54,593 nucleotides of DNA, from the NCBI GenBank assembly GCA_025464695.1, contig JAODNQ010000109.1, positions 1-54,593 of the forward strand, given 5' to 3'. The notes beneath the pieces are model-generated. The model ran no database searches, had not been told where the DNA came from, and saw only the letters and a program-made list of their open reading frames with translations. The number at the start of each line of letters is the position of its first letter. Within the stretch, counting starts at the first letter, position 1. This DNA is from Frankiales bacterium (GTDB taxonomy: Bacteria > Actinomycetota > Actinomycetes > Mycobacteriales > SCTD01). This document shows, piece by piece, positions 17,098-24,327 of this stretch. Position numbers and translations under genes: made by a program.

Positions 17098-19422
17098 TTG
17101 ACGACGTACTCACAGCCCGTGCACGCCACCGACCCGGTCCTGGACGCCTTGCGCGAGGTCGAGCAGCGGCTGCTCTGGCTGTCCTCGGCGATCATCGACC
17201 ACGCCAACCGCGTGCGGCCGAACCCGTCAGGGATGAAGGTCGGCGGCCACCAGGCGTCGACGGCGTCGATGGTGACGATCATGACCGCGCTGTGGTTCGA
17301 CCAGCTGCAGCCGGGTGACCGCGTCTCGGTCAAGCCGCACGCGTCGCCCGCCCTGCACGCGATCAACTACCTGCTGGGGGAGCTCGACGAGTCGTACCTG
17401 ACCACGCTCAGGGAGTTCGGCGGCCTGCAGAGCTACCCGAGCCGCTCGAAGGACCCGGACCCTGCCGACTACTCCACCGGCTCGGTCGGCATCGGCGCGA
17501 CGGCCCCCATCTGGGGTGCGCTGGCGCGACGCTACGTCGAGGGGCACTTCGGCGGTGCCGGCACGGGACGCCAGTACTCGCTGGTCGGGGACGCCGAGCT
17601 CGACGAGGGCGCCGTCTGGGAGGCCGTCCTGGACCCCATGGTCGCCGGGCTCGGCGAGGTGGTGTGGATCGTCGACCTCAACCGGCAGTCCCTCGACCGC
17701 GTGGTGCCCAACATCGGCGCGAACCGGCTGCAGGGCATGTTCGCCGCCGCCGGCTGGCAGGTGCTGAGCGTCAAGTACGGGCACCTGCTCGAGGGCCTGT
17801 TCGCGCGGCAGGGGGGCGCAGCCCTGCGGACGCGCATCGACGGCATGGAGAACCCCGAGTACCAGAGACTGCTGCGCGCGACGCCAGAGCAGCTCCGTGA
17901 GCGGCTCTGCGGACAGGACGAGCTGGGCCGCGAGGTCCAGACGGTGCTGCTCGGCGTGTCCGACGAGGAGCTGCACGCGGCGTTCCGCAACCTGGGTGGC
18001 CACGACCTCGTCGCGCTGCGCGCTGCGTTCGCCGACATCGACGACACGCGGCCGACCGTCGTCTTCGCGTACACCGTGAAGGGCTACGGCCTCGCGAGCG
18101 AGGGGCACCCGTCGAACCACTCGGCACTGCTCTCCCTCGAGCAGCTCACGGAGCTGTCCGACCGGGTCGGCGTCCCGGTGGACCAGCCCTGGCAGACGTT
18201 CCCCGTCGGCAGCGCGGCGCAGCAGCTGTGCGCGGACACCGCCGCCCGGCTGCGGCGTCCCGAGGCCCTCGCCCCGGCGCCGGTCGAGGTCCCGACCGAC
18301 CTGGGGCGCACGCCGTCGGGTGCGGCGACCACGCAGGCAGCGCTCGGACGCACGCTGCTCGACTTGCGCCGCGCCGCGCCCGAGGCCGGCGCCCGCATCG
18401 TGACGGTCAGCCCGGACGTCAGCTCCAGCACCAACCTCGGGGGATGGGTCAACAAGGTCGGTGTCTGGTCGCAGGACGAGCAGCTGGACTGGTTCCACGA
18501 CGACGCCGAGACGGTCCTCCACTGGCGGGAGCAGCCGACCGGCCAGCACGTCGAGCTCGGGATCGCCGAGACCAACCTGGTCGGGGTCCTGGGCGAGCTG
18601 GGCACCACGTGGAGCCGGTGGGGGCAGCCGCTCCTGCCGATCGGCGTCATGTACGACCCGTTCGTGGAGCGGGCGCTGGAGCCGTGGTCGTTCGGGATCT
18701 ACGCGGGCGGGCAGTCGATCCTGGTCGGCACGCCCTCCGGCGTGACCCTGGCGCCCGAGGGCGGGGCACACCAGTCCATCAAGACGCCCAGCATCGGCCT
18801 CGAGCAGCCGGGGTGCGTCAGCTACGAGCCGGCGTTCGCCCTCGACGCCGAGTGGATGCTGCTGGCCTGCCTCGGACAGCTCGGCCGTCCGGACGGGCAG
18901 TCGGCGTACCTGCGGCTGTCGACCCGCCTCATCGACCAGAAGCTGGCCCAGGTGCCGCAGGACCCGGCAGGTCGTGAGCGCCGGCGCCGCAACGTCGTGG
19001 CCGGTGGCTACACCCTGCAGCGGCACGAGCGCCCGGTCCTCACGATCTGTGCGATGGGCGCGCTGGTGCCCGAGGCGCTCGAGGCCGCGGAGCGGCTGGA
19101 CGCCGTGGGCTTCGGGGCGGACGTCGTGTGCGTGACGAACCCGGGGCTGCTGTTCGAGGCGGTCCAGGCCCGGCGCGGACACGGGAGCGCGCCGACCTGG
19201 ATCCTCGACACGCTCTTCCCGCAGGACCGCTCCCTGCCCATGGTGACGCTCCTCGACGGGCACCCCCACACCCTCGCGTTCCTCGCCGGGATCAACGGCG
19301 TGCCGGCCACCCACCTCGGCGTCACGCGGTTCGGGCAGTCCGGCGACGTGAAGGACGTCTACCGCTACCACGGGCTCGACACCGACAGCGTGGTCGGGGC
19401 CGGCCTGGACCTGGTCGACTGA
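17098..19422 (+). CDS. 2-oxoacid dehydrogenase E1, homodimeric pyruvate-dehydrogenase (AceE-like) type
   Basis: A 774-residue thiamine-diphosphate enzyme, shorter than canonical AceE (about 890 aa). The TPP/Mg motif is GDAELDEGAVWEAV...VDLNRQSLD (residues about 164-200). HQASTASMVTIMTALWF and YSTGSVGIGATAPIWGALA are in the N-terminal domain, and HVELGIAETNLVGVLGELG in the pyrimidine-binding domain includes the catalytic Glu. The C-terminal domain follows (ARRGHGSAPTWILDTLFPQ). It decarboxylates a 2-oxoacid and reductively acylates the lipoyl arm of an E2, probably the one at 1816-3198. I place the start at TTG 17098 (GCAGGAA upstream); the long open frame from 16159 is a hydroxylase shadow. 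Inclusion in an inducible catabolic operon suggests a pathway-specific oxoacid, not pyruvate metabolism in general. Confidence 0.9.
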   Translation: MTTYSQPVHATDPVLDALREVEQRLLWLSSAIIDHANRVRPNPSGMKVGGHQASTASMVTIMTALWFDQLQPGDRVSVKPHASPALHAINYLLGELDESYLTTLREFGGLQSYPSRSKDPDPADYSTGSVGIGATAPIWGALARRYVEGHFGGAGTGRQYSLVGDAELDEGAVWEAVLDPMVAGLGEVVWIVDLNRQSLDRVVPNIGANRLQGMFAAAGWQVLSVKYGHLLEGLFARQGGAALRTRIDGMENPEYQRLLRATPEQLRERLCGQDELGREVQTVLLGVSDEELHAAFRNLGGHDLVALRAAFADIDDTRPTVVFAYTVKGYGLASEGHPSNHSALLSLEQLTELSDRVGVPVDQPWQTFPVGSAAQQLCADTAARLRRPEALAPAPVEVPTDLGRTPSGAATTQAALGRTLLDLRRAAPEAGARIVTVSPDVSSSTNLGGWVNKVGVWSQDEQLDWFHDDAETVLHWREQPTGQHVELGIAETNLVGVLGELGTTWSRWGQPLLPIGVMYDPFVERALEPWSFGIYAGGQSILVGTPSGVTLAPEGGAHQSIKTPSIGLEQPGCVSYEPAFALDAEWMLLACLGQLGRPDGQSAYLRLSTRLIDQKLAQVPQDPAGRERRRRNVVAGGYTLQRHERPVLTICAMGALVPEALEAAERLDAVGFGADVVCVTNPGLLFEAVQARRGHGSAPTWILDTLFPQDRSLPMVTLLDGHPHTLAFLAGINGVPATHLGVTRFGQSGDVKDVYRYHGLDTDSVVGAGLDLVD

Positions 19423-19444
19423 CGCGCCAGCAGGTGCCGGGCGC

Positions 19445-19509
19445 TGCGTGAATGGGACTCCTCCGCTGCGCCCGGCGGATCGACCGGGATGTGACCTGGC
19501 TCATACGGT
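19445..19509 (+). promoter_or_regulatory. promoter of the EthD-P450 operon with paired XylS-type boxes
   Basis: Distal box TGCG-TGAATG-GGAC (19445-19458) and proximal box TGCG-CCCGGC-GGAT (19467-19480), 22 bp apart; -10 TACGGT at 19504-19509, 27 bp after the proximal GGAT. GGATCGACCG (19477-19486) and TCATACGGTC (19501-19510) are identical in sequence and spacing to those at 10787-10820. Confidence 0.72.
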
Positions 19510-19575
19510 CGGCCTCCCAGGAGCGCACCCGGCCCTCGCCGGGACCAGGCGCTTCCCTACCAGGAGGAGGACCTC

Positions 19576-19884
19576 GTGTACCTCGTCACGATCACGTACG
19601 GGGCACCGACGGACCCCGCAGCCTTCGACGAGCACTACGAGAGCGTGCACCTGCCGCTCGCTCGGAAGATCCCCGGCGTGCAGGCCTTCGCCGCCGGCAA
19701 GTGCGAGACCCTCGACGGCTCCGCGCCCGCGTCGTACTTCCAGGCCGTCATCACCTTCGCCAGCCGCGAGGCTGCCGGACAGGCACTGGGCTCCCCCGAG
19801 GGACAGGCCGCTGCGGCCGACATCGGCGGCTTCGCCACGGGCGGCGCCGCGATGACGTTCACGGACGCCACGTCCTCGCTCTGA
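19576..19884 (+). CDS. EthD family protein
   Basis: A 102-residue dimeric alpha-beta-barrel type protein. MYLVTITYG, FDEHYESVHLPLARKIPGVQAFAAGK and SYFQAVITFASREAAGQALGSPEGQAAAADIGGFA follow the EthD pattern over the whole length. EthD is required for ethyl tert-butyl ether degradation in Rhodococcus ruber but its reaction is not settled. Here it immediately precedes the P450 gene and shares the XylS-type promoter, the same association as in the eth cluster. The start at 19576 is preceded by GGAGGAGG. Confidence 0.92.
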   Translation: MYLVTITYGAPTDPAAFDEHYESVHLPLARKIPGVQAFAAGKCETLDGSAPASYFQAVITFASREAAGQALGSPEGQAAAADIGGFATGGAAMTFTDATSSL

Positions 19885-19929
19885 CCCTGCTCACCGCCCC
19901 GCCCGACCATCACAGCTGAGGACCTCGAC

Positions 19930-21126
19930 ATGGCGACGTACGACAGCAAGGACTTCGACCTCTACGACACCAGCGTGACGGGGGACGCCGTCTGGGAGCG
20001 CTACGCCGACGTCCGCGGGCAGTGCCCCGTGGGGCGCAGCGAGGCCCACACCGGCTTCTTCTTCGTCACCGGTGACGCGGAGGTCCGGGAGGCGGCCAAG
20101 GCGGCGGAGCTGTTCTCCTCGGCGCAGGGCATCATCTACCCGCCCGACCCGCACCCCACGTTCGTGCCGATCGAGCACGACCGCCCCGAGCACACCTGGT
20201 GGCGGCGGGTCATGAACGAGCCGTTCACGCCGTCGGCGATCCGGAAGCTCGAGCCCAAGATCCTCGAGGCGGTCACCCAGGCCATCGACGCCTTCATCGA
20301 GACGGGGCGGGCCGACCTCGTCACCGACTTCGCGATGCACATCCCCACCGGGATGATCGCCGACATCCTCGGCTTCGAGGGGGAGTCGCGCGACCAGATG
20401 AAGTCGCTGACCCGGATGTTCTTCGAGACGAAGGCGACGGAGAAGTTCGGCGACTGGGCGGTGGCGATGAACGAGTTCGTCCTCGCCGAGACCGCCTCGC
20501 GGCGCGAGAGCCCGCGCGAGGACTGGCTGACCGAGCTGACCACACGCGAGTTCGACGGCCGACGGCTCGACCACGGCGACCTGCTGTCGCTCATCACGTC
20601 GTTCCTGCTGGCGGGCTTCCACTCCACCGTCGCCGGCATGAGCACGCTCCTGCACCAGGTGGGCATCGACGAGGACGTGCGCCAGAAGCTCATCGCGGAC
20701 CCCTCGCTCATCCCGGGAGCAGCCGAGGAGGCCGTGCGCATCGCTCCGCCCCTGCAGGCCTTCCGCCGCTTCACGACGGCGGAGACCACGCTCGGGGGCG
20801 TCGCCATCCCCGAGGGCTCCGACGTCCTCCTCTGCCTCGGCGCCGCGGCACGCGACGAGCGCGCGACGCCGGACCCGGACCGGTTCGACATCACCCGGCC
20901 GATGAACCAGCACGTCGGCTGGGGCTGGGGCATCCACCGCTGCCTCGGCATCAACCTTGCACGGGCGGAGATGCGCATCGCCCTGGAGCAGGTCCTGCTC
21001 CGCCTCCCCGACTACAAGGTCGACGGGGGTGTGGGCTACGGAGCGCTCGAGGGCGGCCTCGTGATGGCCCTCGAGCACCTGCCGGTCACCTTCACCCCGG
21101 TGAGGGCGTTGCAGACGGCCGGGTGA
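19930..21126 (+). CDS. cytochrome P450, bacterial three-component class
   Basis: A 398-residue soluble P450. The heme-binding loop is GWGWGIHRCLGINLARAE with C338 as thiolate ligand; Trp replaces the usual Phe seven residues before Cys. K-helix motif EEAVR is near 260, followed by FRRFTTAETTLGGVAIPEG. The I-helix reads LAGFHSTVAGM (near 225-235), where the common A-G-x-D-T-T has His in place of the acidic residue and Ser-Thr after it, so proton delivery may be unusual. Electrons would come from the ferredoxin and reductase encoded at 22479-24049. By analogy with EthB it may O-dealkylate an ether; other hydroxylations are possible. Confidence 0.95.
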   Translation: MATYDSKDFDLYDTSVTGDAVWERYADVRGQCPVGRSEAHTGFFFVTGDAEVREAAKAAELFSSAQGIIYPPDPHPTFVPIEHDRPEHTWWRRVMNEPFTPSAIRKLEPKILEAVTQAIDAFIETGRADLVTDFAMHIPTGMIADILGFEGESRDQMKSLTRMFFETKATEKFGDWAVAMNEFVLAETASRRESPREDWLTELTTREFDGRRLDHGDLLSLITSFLLAGFHSTVAGMSTLLHQVGIDEDVRQKLIADPSLIPGAAEEAVRIAPPLQAFRRFTTAETTLGGVAIPEGSDVLLCLGAAARDERATPDPDRFDITRPMNQHVGWGWGIHRCLGINLARAEMRIALEQVLLRLPDYKVDGGVGYGALEGGLVMALEHLPVTFTPVRALQTAG

Positions 21127-21130
21127 CCCC

Positions 21131-21168
21131 CCGACGCCGGTCGGCCCGCACGGGTCGACCGGCGTCGG
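21131..21168. terminator. 18-bp-stem hairpin between the convergent P450 and AraC genes
   Basis: CCGACGCCGGTCG (21131-21143) pairs perfectly with CGACCGGCGTCGG (21156-21168). Inside, a G:U pair and CCCG/CGGG extend the stem to about 18 bp with a 2-nt tip. It lies 5 bp after the P450 stop. A second imperfect inverted repeat (GGCCGCCCTC near 21216, GAGGGGCGGCC near 21244) lies on the AraC side. Confidence 0.8.
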
Positions 21169-21284
21169 CGCGCCGTGGCCCGGGTCGGCGACGCCGACCG
21201 CGACCAGGCCGACAGCGGCCGCCCTCGCACAAGCGCCTCGGGAGAGGGGCGGCCCGAGCACGTCCGGGTCCCCGTGGGGCTGCC

Positions 21285-22295
21285 TCAGCAGCTGCGCAGC
21301 GTCTCCGAGGGGTTCACGCCGTAGGCGGCCCTGTAAACAGCAGCGAACCTGCCGACGTGTGTCCAGCCCCAGCGGCTCATGATGTCCAGCACGCTCGACT
21401 CCGCCGGGTCCCCCGCGAGCAGGTCGGCGTGCGCCCGCCCGAGCCGCACGTTCTTGAGGTAGGCCATCGGCGATGTGCCCAGGTGCCTCTCGAACCCGGC
21501 CTGCAGCGTTCGCACGCTGGAGCCGCTCTGCCTCGCGATCTCGGAGACGGTGAACGGGTACTCGGGACGGGCCTCGAGCAGGTCGATGGCCCGCCTGATC
21601 ACTGCGGGCGTCGCGGCAGACGTGTTCTCGTGCAGCTCCTGCCGGTAGGGGTGCTCGGCTGCGTAGAGGAGCCCGCGTACCAGGCTGTTCGCGAGGGGAC
21701 GGGCCACCATGGGCCGTGTCAACAGGTCGGCCGGCCCCCTGACCAGCTCCACGAGACACCGTGCGAGGTTCCACCACTGCAGGCCCGCGCCGCAGCTGAG
21801 GTCGAGGGTGGGTGACAGCAGCAGCGGGCCGGCCACCGAGCGGTTCAGGAGGCAGGCCAGCTCCGTCTCCAGAGCCTGCCGCTCGATCTTGAGGCCGAAC
21901 ATCTCCTCGCCGTGCCCGAACCCGCGCAGGCAGTTGGGGCCCACGGGCAGGTGGAGCAGGGCGGTCCTCTGGTCCGCGACGATCGTGGCGCCCTGGTGCA
22001 CCGAGGTGAAGACGCCACCGAGCGGCACGTTGACGAGGTAGGCGACCTCGATGTCGTCGGTCTCGATCTGCACCTCGGCGCCGAAGGCCAGGACGCTCGC
22101 GGTGACGGAGCCGATGGTGGCGGAGTCCAGATGCATGTCGAAGTCGTCTAGATCTGCCAGCACGTCGAGACGATGCGGGAAGTACACCGCGGTGGCCGCG
22201 TCCTGAGCCTCGTGGACGTCGTGGAACGTCGAGGGGACGTCGGACACCTGATGGTTCGTCCGGTCCGCCCCGGCGAGAACTGCTGCGCGTGCCAC
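21285..22295 (-). CDS. AraC/XylS family transcriptional activator (EthR-like)
   Basis: A 336-residue regulator with an N-terminal AraC-binding-like effector domain (about 15-210, STFHDVHEAQDAATAVYFPHRLDVL...) and a C-terminal double helix-turn-helix (about 240-330): FTVSEIARQSGSSVRTLQAGFERHLGTSPMAYLKNVRLGRAHADLL and SVLDIMSRWGWTHVGRFAAVYRAAYGVNPSETL. I choose GTG at 22295 because AGGGGGG precedes it by about 9 nt; a TTG at 22331 would add 12 residues. It is transcribed away from the ferredoxin operon and is the only AraC-type gene in the window, hence the best candidate to bind the four paired-box promoters. Confidence 0.9.
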   Translation of the reverse strand: MARAAVLAGADRTNHQVSDVPSTFHDVHEAQDAATAVYFPHRLDVLADLDDFDMHLDSATIGSVTASVLAFGAEVQIETDDIEVAYLVNVPLGGVFTSVHQGATIVADQRTALLHLPVGPNCLRGFGHGEEMFGLKIERQALETELACLLNRSVAGPLLLSPTLDLSCGAGLQWWNLARCLVELVRGPADLLTRPMVARPLANSLVRGLLYAAEHPYRQELHENTSAATPAVIRRAIDLLEARPEYPFTVSEIARQSGSSVRTLQAGFERHLGTSPMAYLKNVRLGRAHADLLAGDPAESSVLDIMSRWGWTHVGRFAAVYRAAYGVNPSETLRSC

Positions 22296-22364
22296 GTGCT
22301 GGAACCCCCCTGAGTGGCAACTGTCACACAAACATACGACTTCTGCTCATTCGTCGCTGCCTAC

Positions 22365-22428
22365 CTCGCGAAGTGGACCGAGGACCTGCGCGAGCTGGAT
22401 CGACCAGCCACCCCCACCTGCCTAGCGT
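22365..22428 (+). promoter_or_regulatory. promoter of the ferredoxin-reductase operon with XylS-type boxes
   Basis: Weak distal box CTCG-CGAAGT-GGAC (22365-22378) and clear proximal box TGCG-CGAGCT-GGAT (22387-22400), 22 bp apart; -10 TAGCGT at 22423-22428, 26 bp after the proximal GGAT. GGATCGACC is shared with the sites at 10787 and 19477. The divergent AraC promoter (candidate -10 TATGTT near 22336-22331 on the minus strand) lies in the same intergenic region, so autoregulation is possible. Confidence 0.62.
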
Positions 22429-22478
22429 TCGGAACCTACCTGTGACCCAGCTCACCTCCACCGTCGAACGGACCTGAG

Positions 22479-22802
22479 ATGCCGACCATCGCCTACACGG
22501 ACCCCTCCGGAGTGCGGCACGAGATCGACTCGCCCGAGGGGCAGTCGGTCGCCGATGTTGCGACCCGCAACGGAGTTCCTGGCATCGTGGCCGAGTGCGG
22601 CGGGTCCATGTCCTGTGCCACCTGCCACGTCTACGTCGACGAGGTGTGGCAGGCCGTGGTGGGCCCGGCGGCCGGTCTCGAGGACGACATGCTCGACGAG
22701 GCGCTCGCGGACCGGCTGCCCGGAAGCCGGCTCTCCTGCCAGCTCGACGTCACGCCCGAGCTCGACGGGTTGAGCGTCGTCGTCCCTCCGGTGCAGGTGT
22801 GA
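22479..22802 (+). CDS. adrenodoxin-type [2Fe-2S] ferredoxin
   Basis: A 107-residue ferredoxin with cluster ligands C40, C46, C49 and C87 (C-x5-C-x2-C then C), in ECGGSMSCATCHVYV and RLSCQLDV. DPSGVRHEIDSPEGQSVADVATRNGVPG is typical of the putidaredoxin/terpredoxin/EthC group. It should carry electrons from the reductase encoded next to the P450 at 19930. Its stop overlaps the GTG start of the reductase gene. Confidence 0.95.
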   Translation: MPTIAYTDPSGVRHEIDSPEGQSVADVATRNGVPGIVAECGGSMSCATCHVYVDEVWQAVVGPAAGLEDDMLDEALADRLPGSRLSCQLDVTPELDGLSVVVPPVQV

Positions 22803-24049
22803 CGGGAGGCACGCTCGTCGTCGGCGCGTGCCACGCCGGCGTTCAGGTGGCGGCGTCGCTCCGTGACGGGGGCTACGAGCACTCGATCGTCCTTGTCGGC
22901 GCCGAGCCCGATCTGCCTTACCAGCGCCCGCCGCTGTCCAAGGCGTTCCTGGCGGGCGAGGCCGACGCGCACGGCCTCCGCCTGCGTGACGCCGACTTCT
23001 ACGCCGACAGGGACATCACGCTCGTGCTCGGCGACCGCGTCACTCACGTGGACGTCGACGCTGGGCTGGCCCGCACCGCGGCCGGTCGTGACCTCGCATT
23101 CCACCACCTCGTGCTGGCGACGGGGTCGCGCGTCAGGACGCTCACCGTCCCGGGAGCGGACCTGGACGGCGTGCTCTACCTGCGCGACCTCGCGGATGCC
23201 GCTCGGCTGTCGGCAGGGTTGGACGCTGCGCGGGAGGTCGTCGTCGTCGGCGGGGGCTACATCGGACTGGAGGCGGCGGCGGTCGCCCGCAAGCTGGGCA
23301 AGCAGGTGACGGTGCTGGAGGCCGCCCCCCGCCTGGTGGCCCGGTCGGTCGCACCGGTCGTGTCCAAGTTCCTCGCGGCGGCGCACAGACGGCGCGGGAC
23401 CAGGGTGGAGCTCGGCAGCGCGGTGACAGCGATCGTCGGGGACGGCGGTGCCGTGACCGGTGTCGTCCTGGACAGCGGAGAGGTGCTGCCCGCCCAGGTC
23501 GTCGTCGTGGGGGTGGGCGTCATCCCCCGCACGGAGCTCGCCGAGCAGATCGGGCTGACCGTGGACGGGGGCGTCGTCGTCGACCGCTTCGCCCGCACCT
23601 CGCACCCGCGGGTGGTCGCCGCCGGCGACTGCACCGTCTCCGAGCACCCGCGTGCCCAAGGACCCGTGCGGCTCGAGTCCGTCCAGAACGCCCAGGACCA
23701 GGGCCGGGTCGCCGCCTCGACCATCCTGGGCAAGCAGGAGCCGTACGACGCCGTCCCGTGGTTCTGGTCCGACCAGGCAGACCTCAAGCTCCAGATCGCG
23801 GGGCTGTCCAGCGGCTACGACCACCTGCTGGTGCGCGGGAGCCTGGAGGAGGAGCAGTTCACGGTGCTGTACTACCGCGAGGGACAGCTCATCGCGGGCG
23901 ACAGCGTCAACAGGACGGCGGAGTACATGGCGGTCCGTCGTGCACTGACCACGGGGGCGAACATCCCGGCGGAGCAGGCGTCGGACACGAGCGTGGCCCT
24001 CAAGACCCTCGTCCGGCCGGCTGCCGCCACCCCGGCACCGGTCGGCTGA
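22799..24049 (+). CDS. NAD(P)H-dependent ferredoxin reductase (putidaredoxin reductase type)
   Basis: A 416-residue FAD enzyme of the rhodocoxin/putidaredoxin reductase family. FAD motif TLVVGACHAGVQVAASLRDGG (second Gly of GxGxxG is Cys-His-Ala-Gly here, common in this group), ERPPLSK-like QRPPLSKAFL, NAD-binding VVVVGGGYIGLEAAAVARKLG, second FAD motif VVAAGDC, and the terminal reductase domain with ESVQNAQDQGRVAASTILGK and PWFWSDQADLKLQIAGL. GTG start overlaps the ferredoxin stop. Completes the P450 electron-transfer chain. Confidence 0.94.
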   Translation: MTGGTLVVGACHAGVQVAASLRDGGYEHSIVLVGAEPDLPYQRPPLSKAFLAGEADAHGLRLRDADFYADRDITLVLGDRVTHVDVDAGLARTAAGRDLAFHHLVLATGSRVRTLTVPGADLDGVLYLRDLADAARLSAGLDAAREVVVVGGGYIGLEAAAVARKLGKQVTVLEAAPRLVARSVAPVVSKFLAAAHRRRGTRVELGSAVTAIVGDGGAVTGVVLDSGEVLPAQVVVVGVGVIPRTELAEQIGLTVDGGVVVDRFARTSHPRVVAAGDCTVSEHPRAQGPVRLESVQNAQDQGRVAASTILGKQEPYDAVPWFWSDQADLKLQIAGLSSGYDHLLVRGSLEEEQFTVLYYREGQLIAGDSVNRTAEYMAVRRALTTGANIPAEQASDTSVALKTLVRPAAATPAPVG

Positions 24050-24310
24050 CGCCGCGGCGACACGGGGCGGCGGGACCCGGAGCCTGCGCCGGCCTACTGG
24101 GGCCCTGGCCTGCACGAGCCTGCCGAACCGTGGGCTCCGACGTTGTCCACCGAAGAGGAGTGGACGCTCGGAGGCGCGGGTCATCGCAGTGGACCGCCTA
24201 CACCGCCGCAACACGGCCGAGACGCATCTCCAGGAGCACCGCGACCATTCGCGCACGGTCGGGTGGTCCGAGGGAACCGGAGTTGTCTGCGGCAGTTGCT
24301 CGACACGGAC

Positions 24311-24327
24311 CTGAATGCACGATTCAG
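24311..24327 (-). terminator. short hairpin at the end of the acyl-CoA dehydrogenase gene
   Basis: CTGAAT/ATTCAG arms with a 5-nt loop overlap the stop codon of the minus-strand acyl-CoA dehydrogenase gene. Upstream in the same 274-bp convergent gap, GTCCAC (24145-24150) and GTGGAC (24160-24165) form another small inverted repeat. Both are modest and their function is uncertain. Confidence 0.3.
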
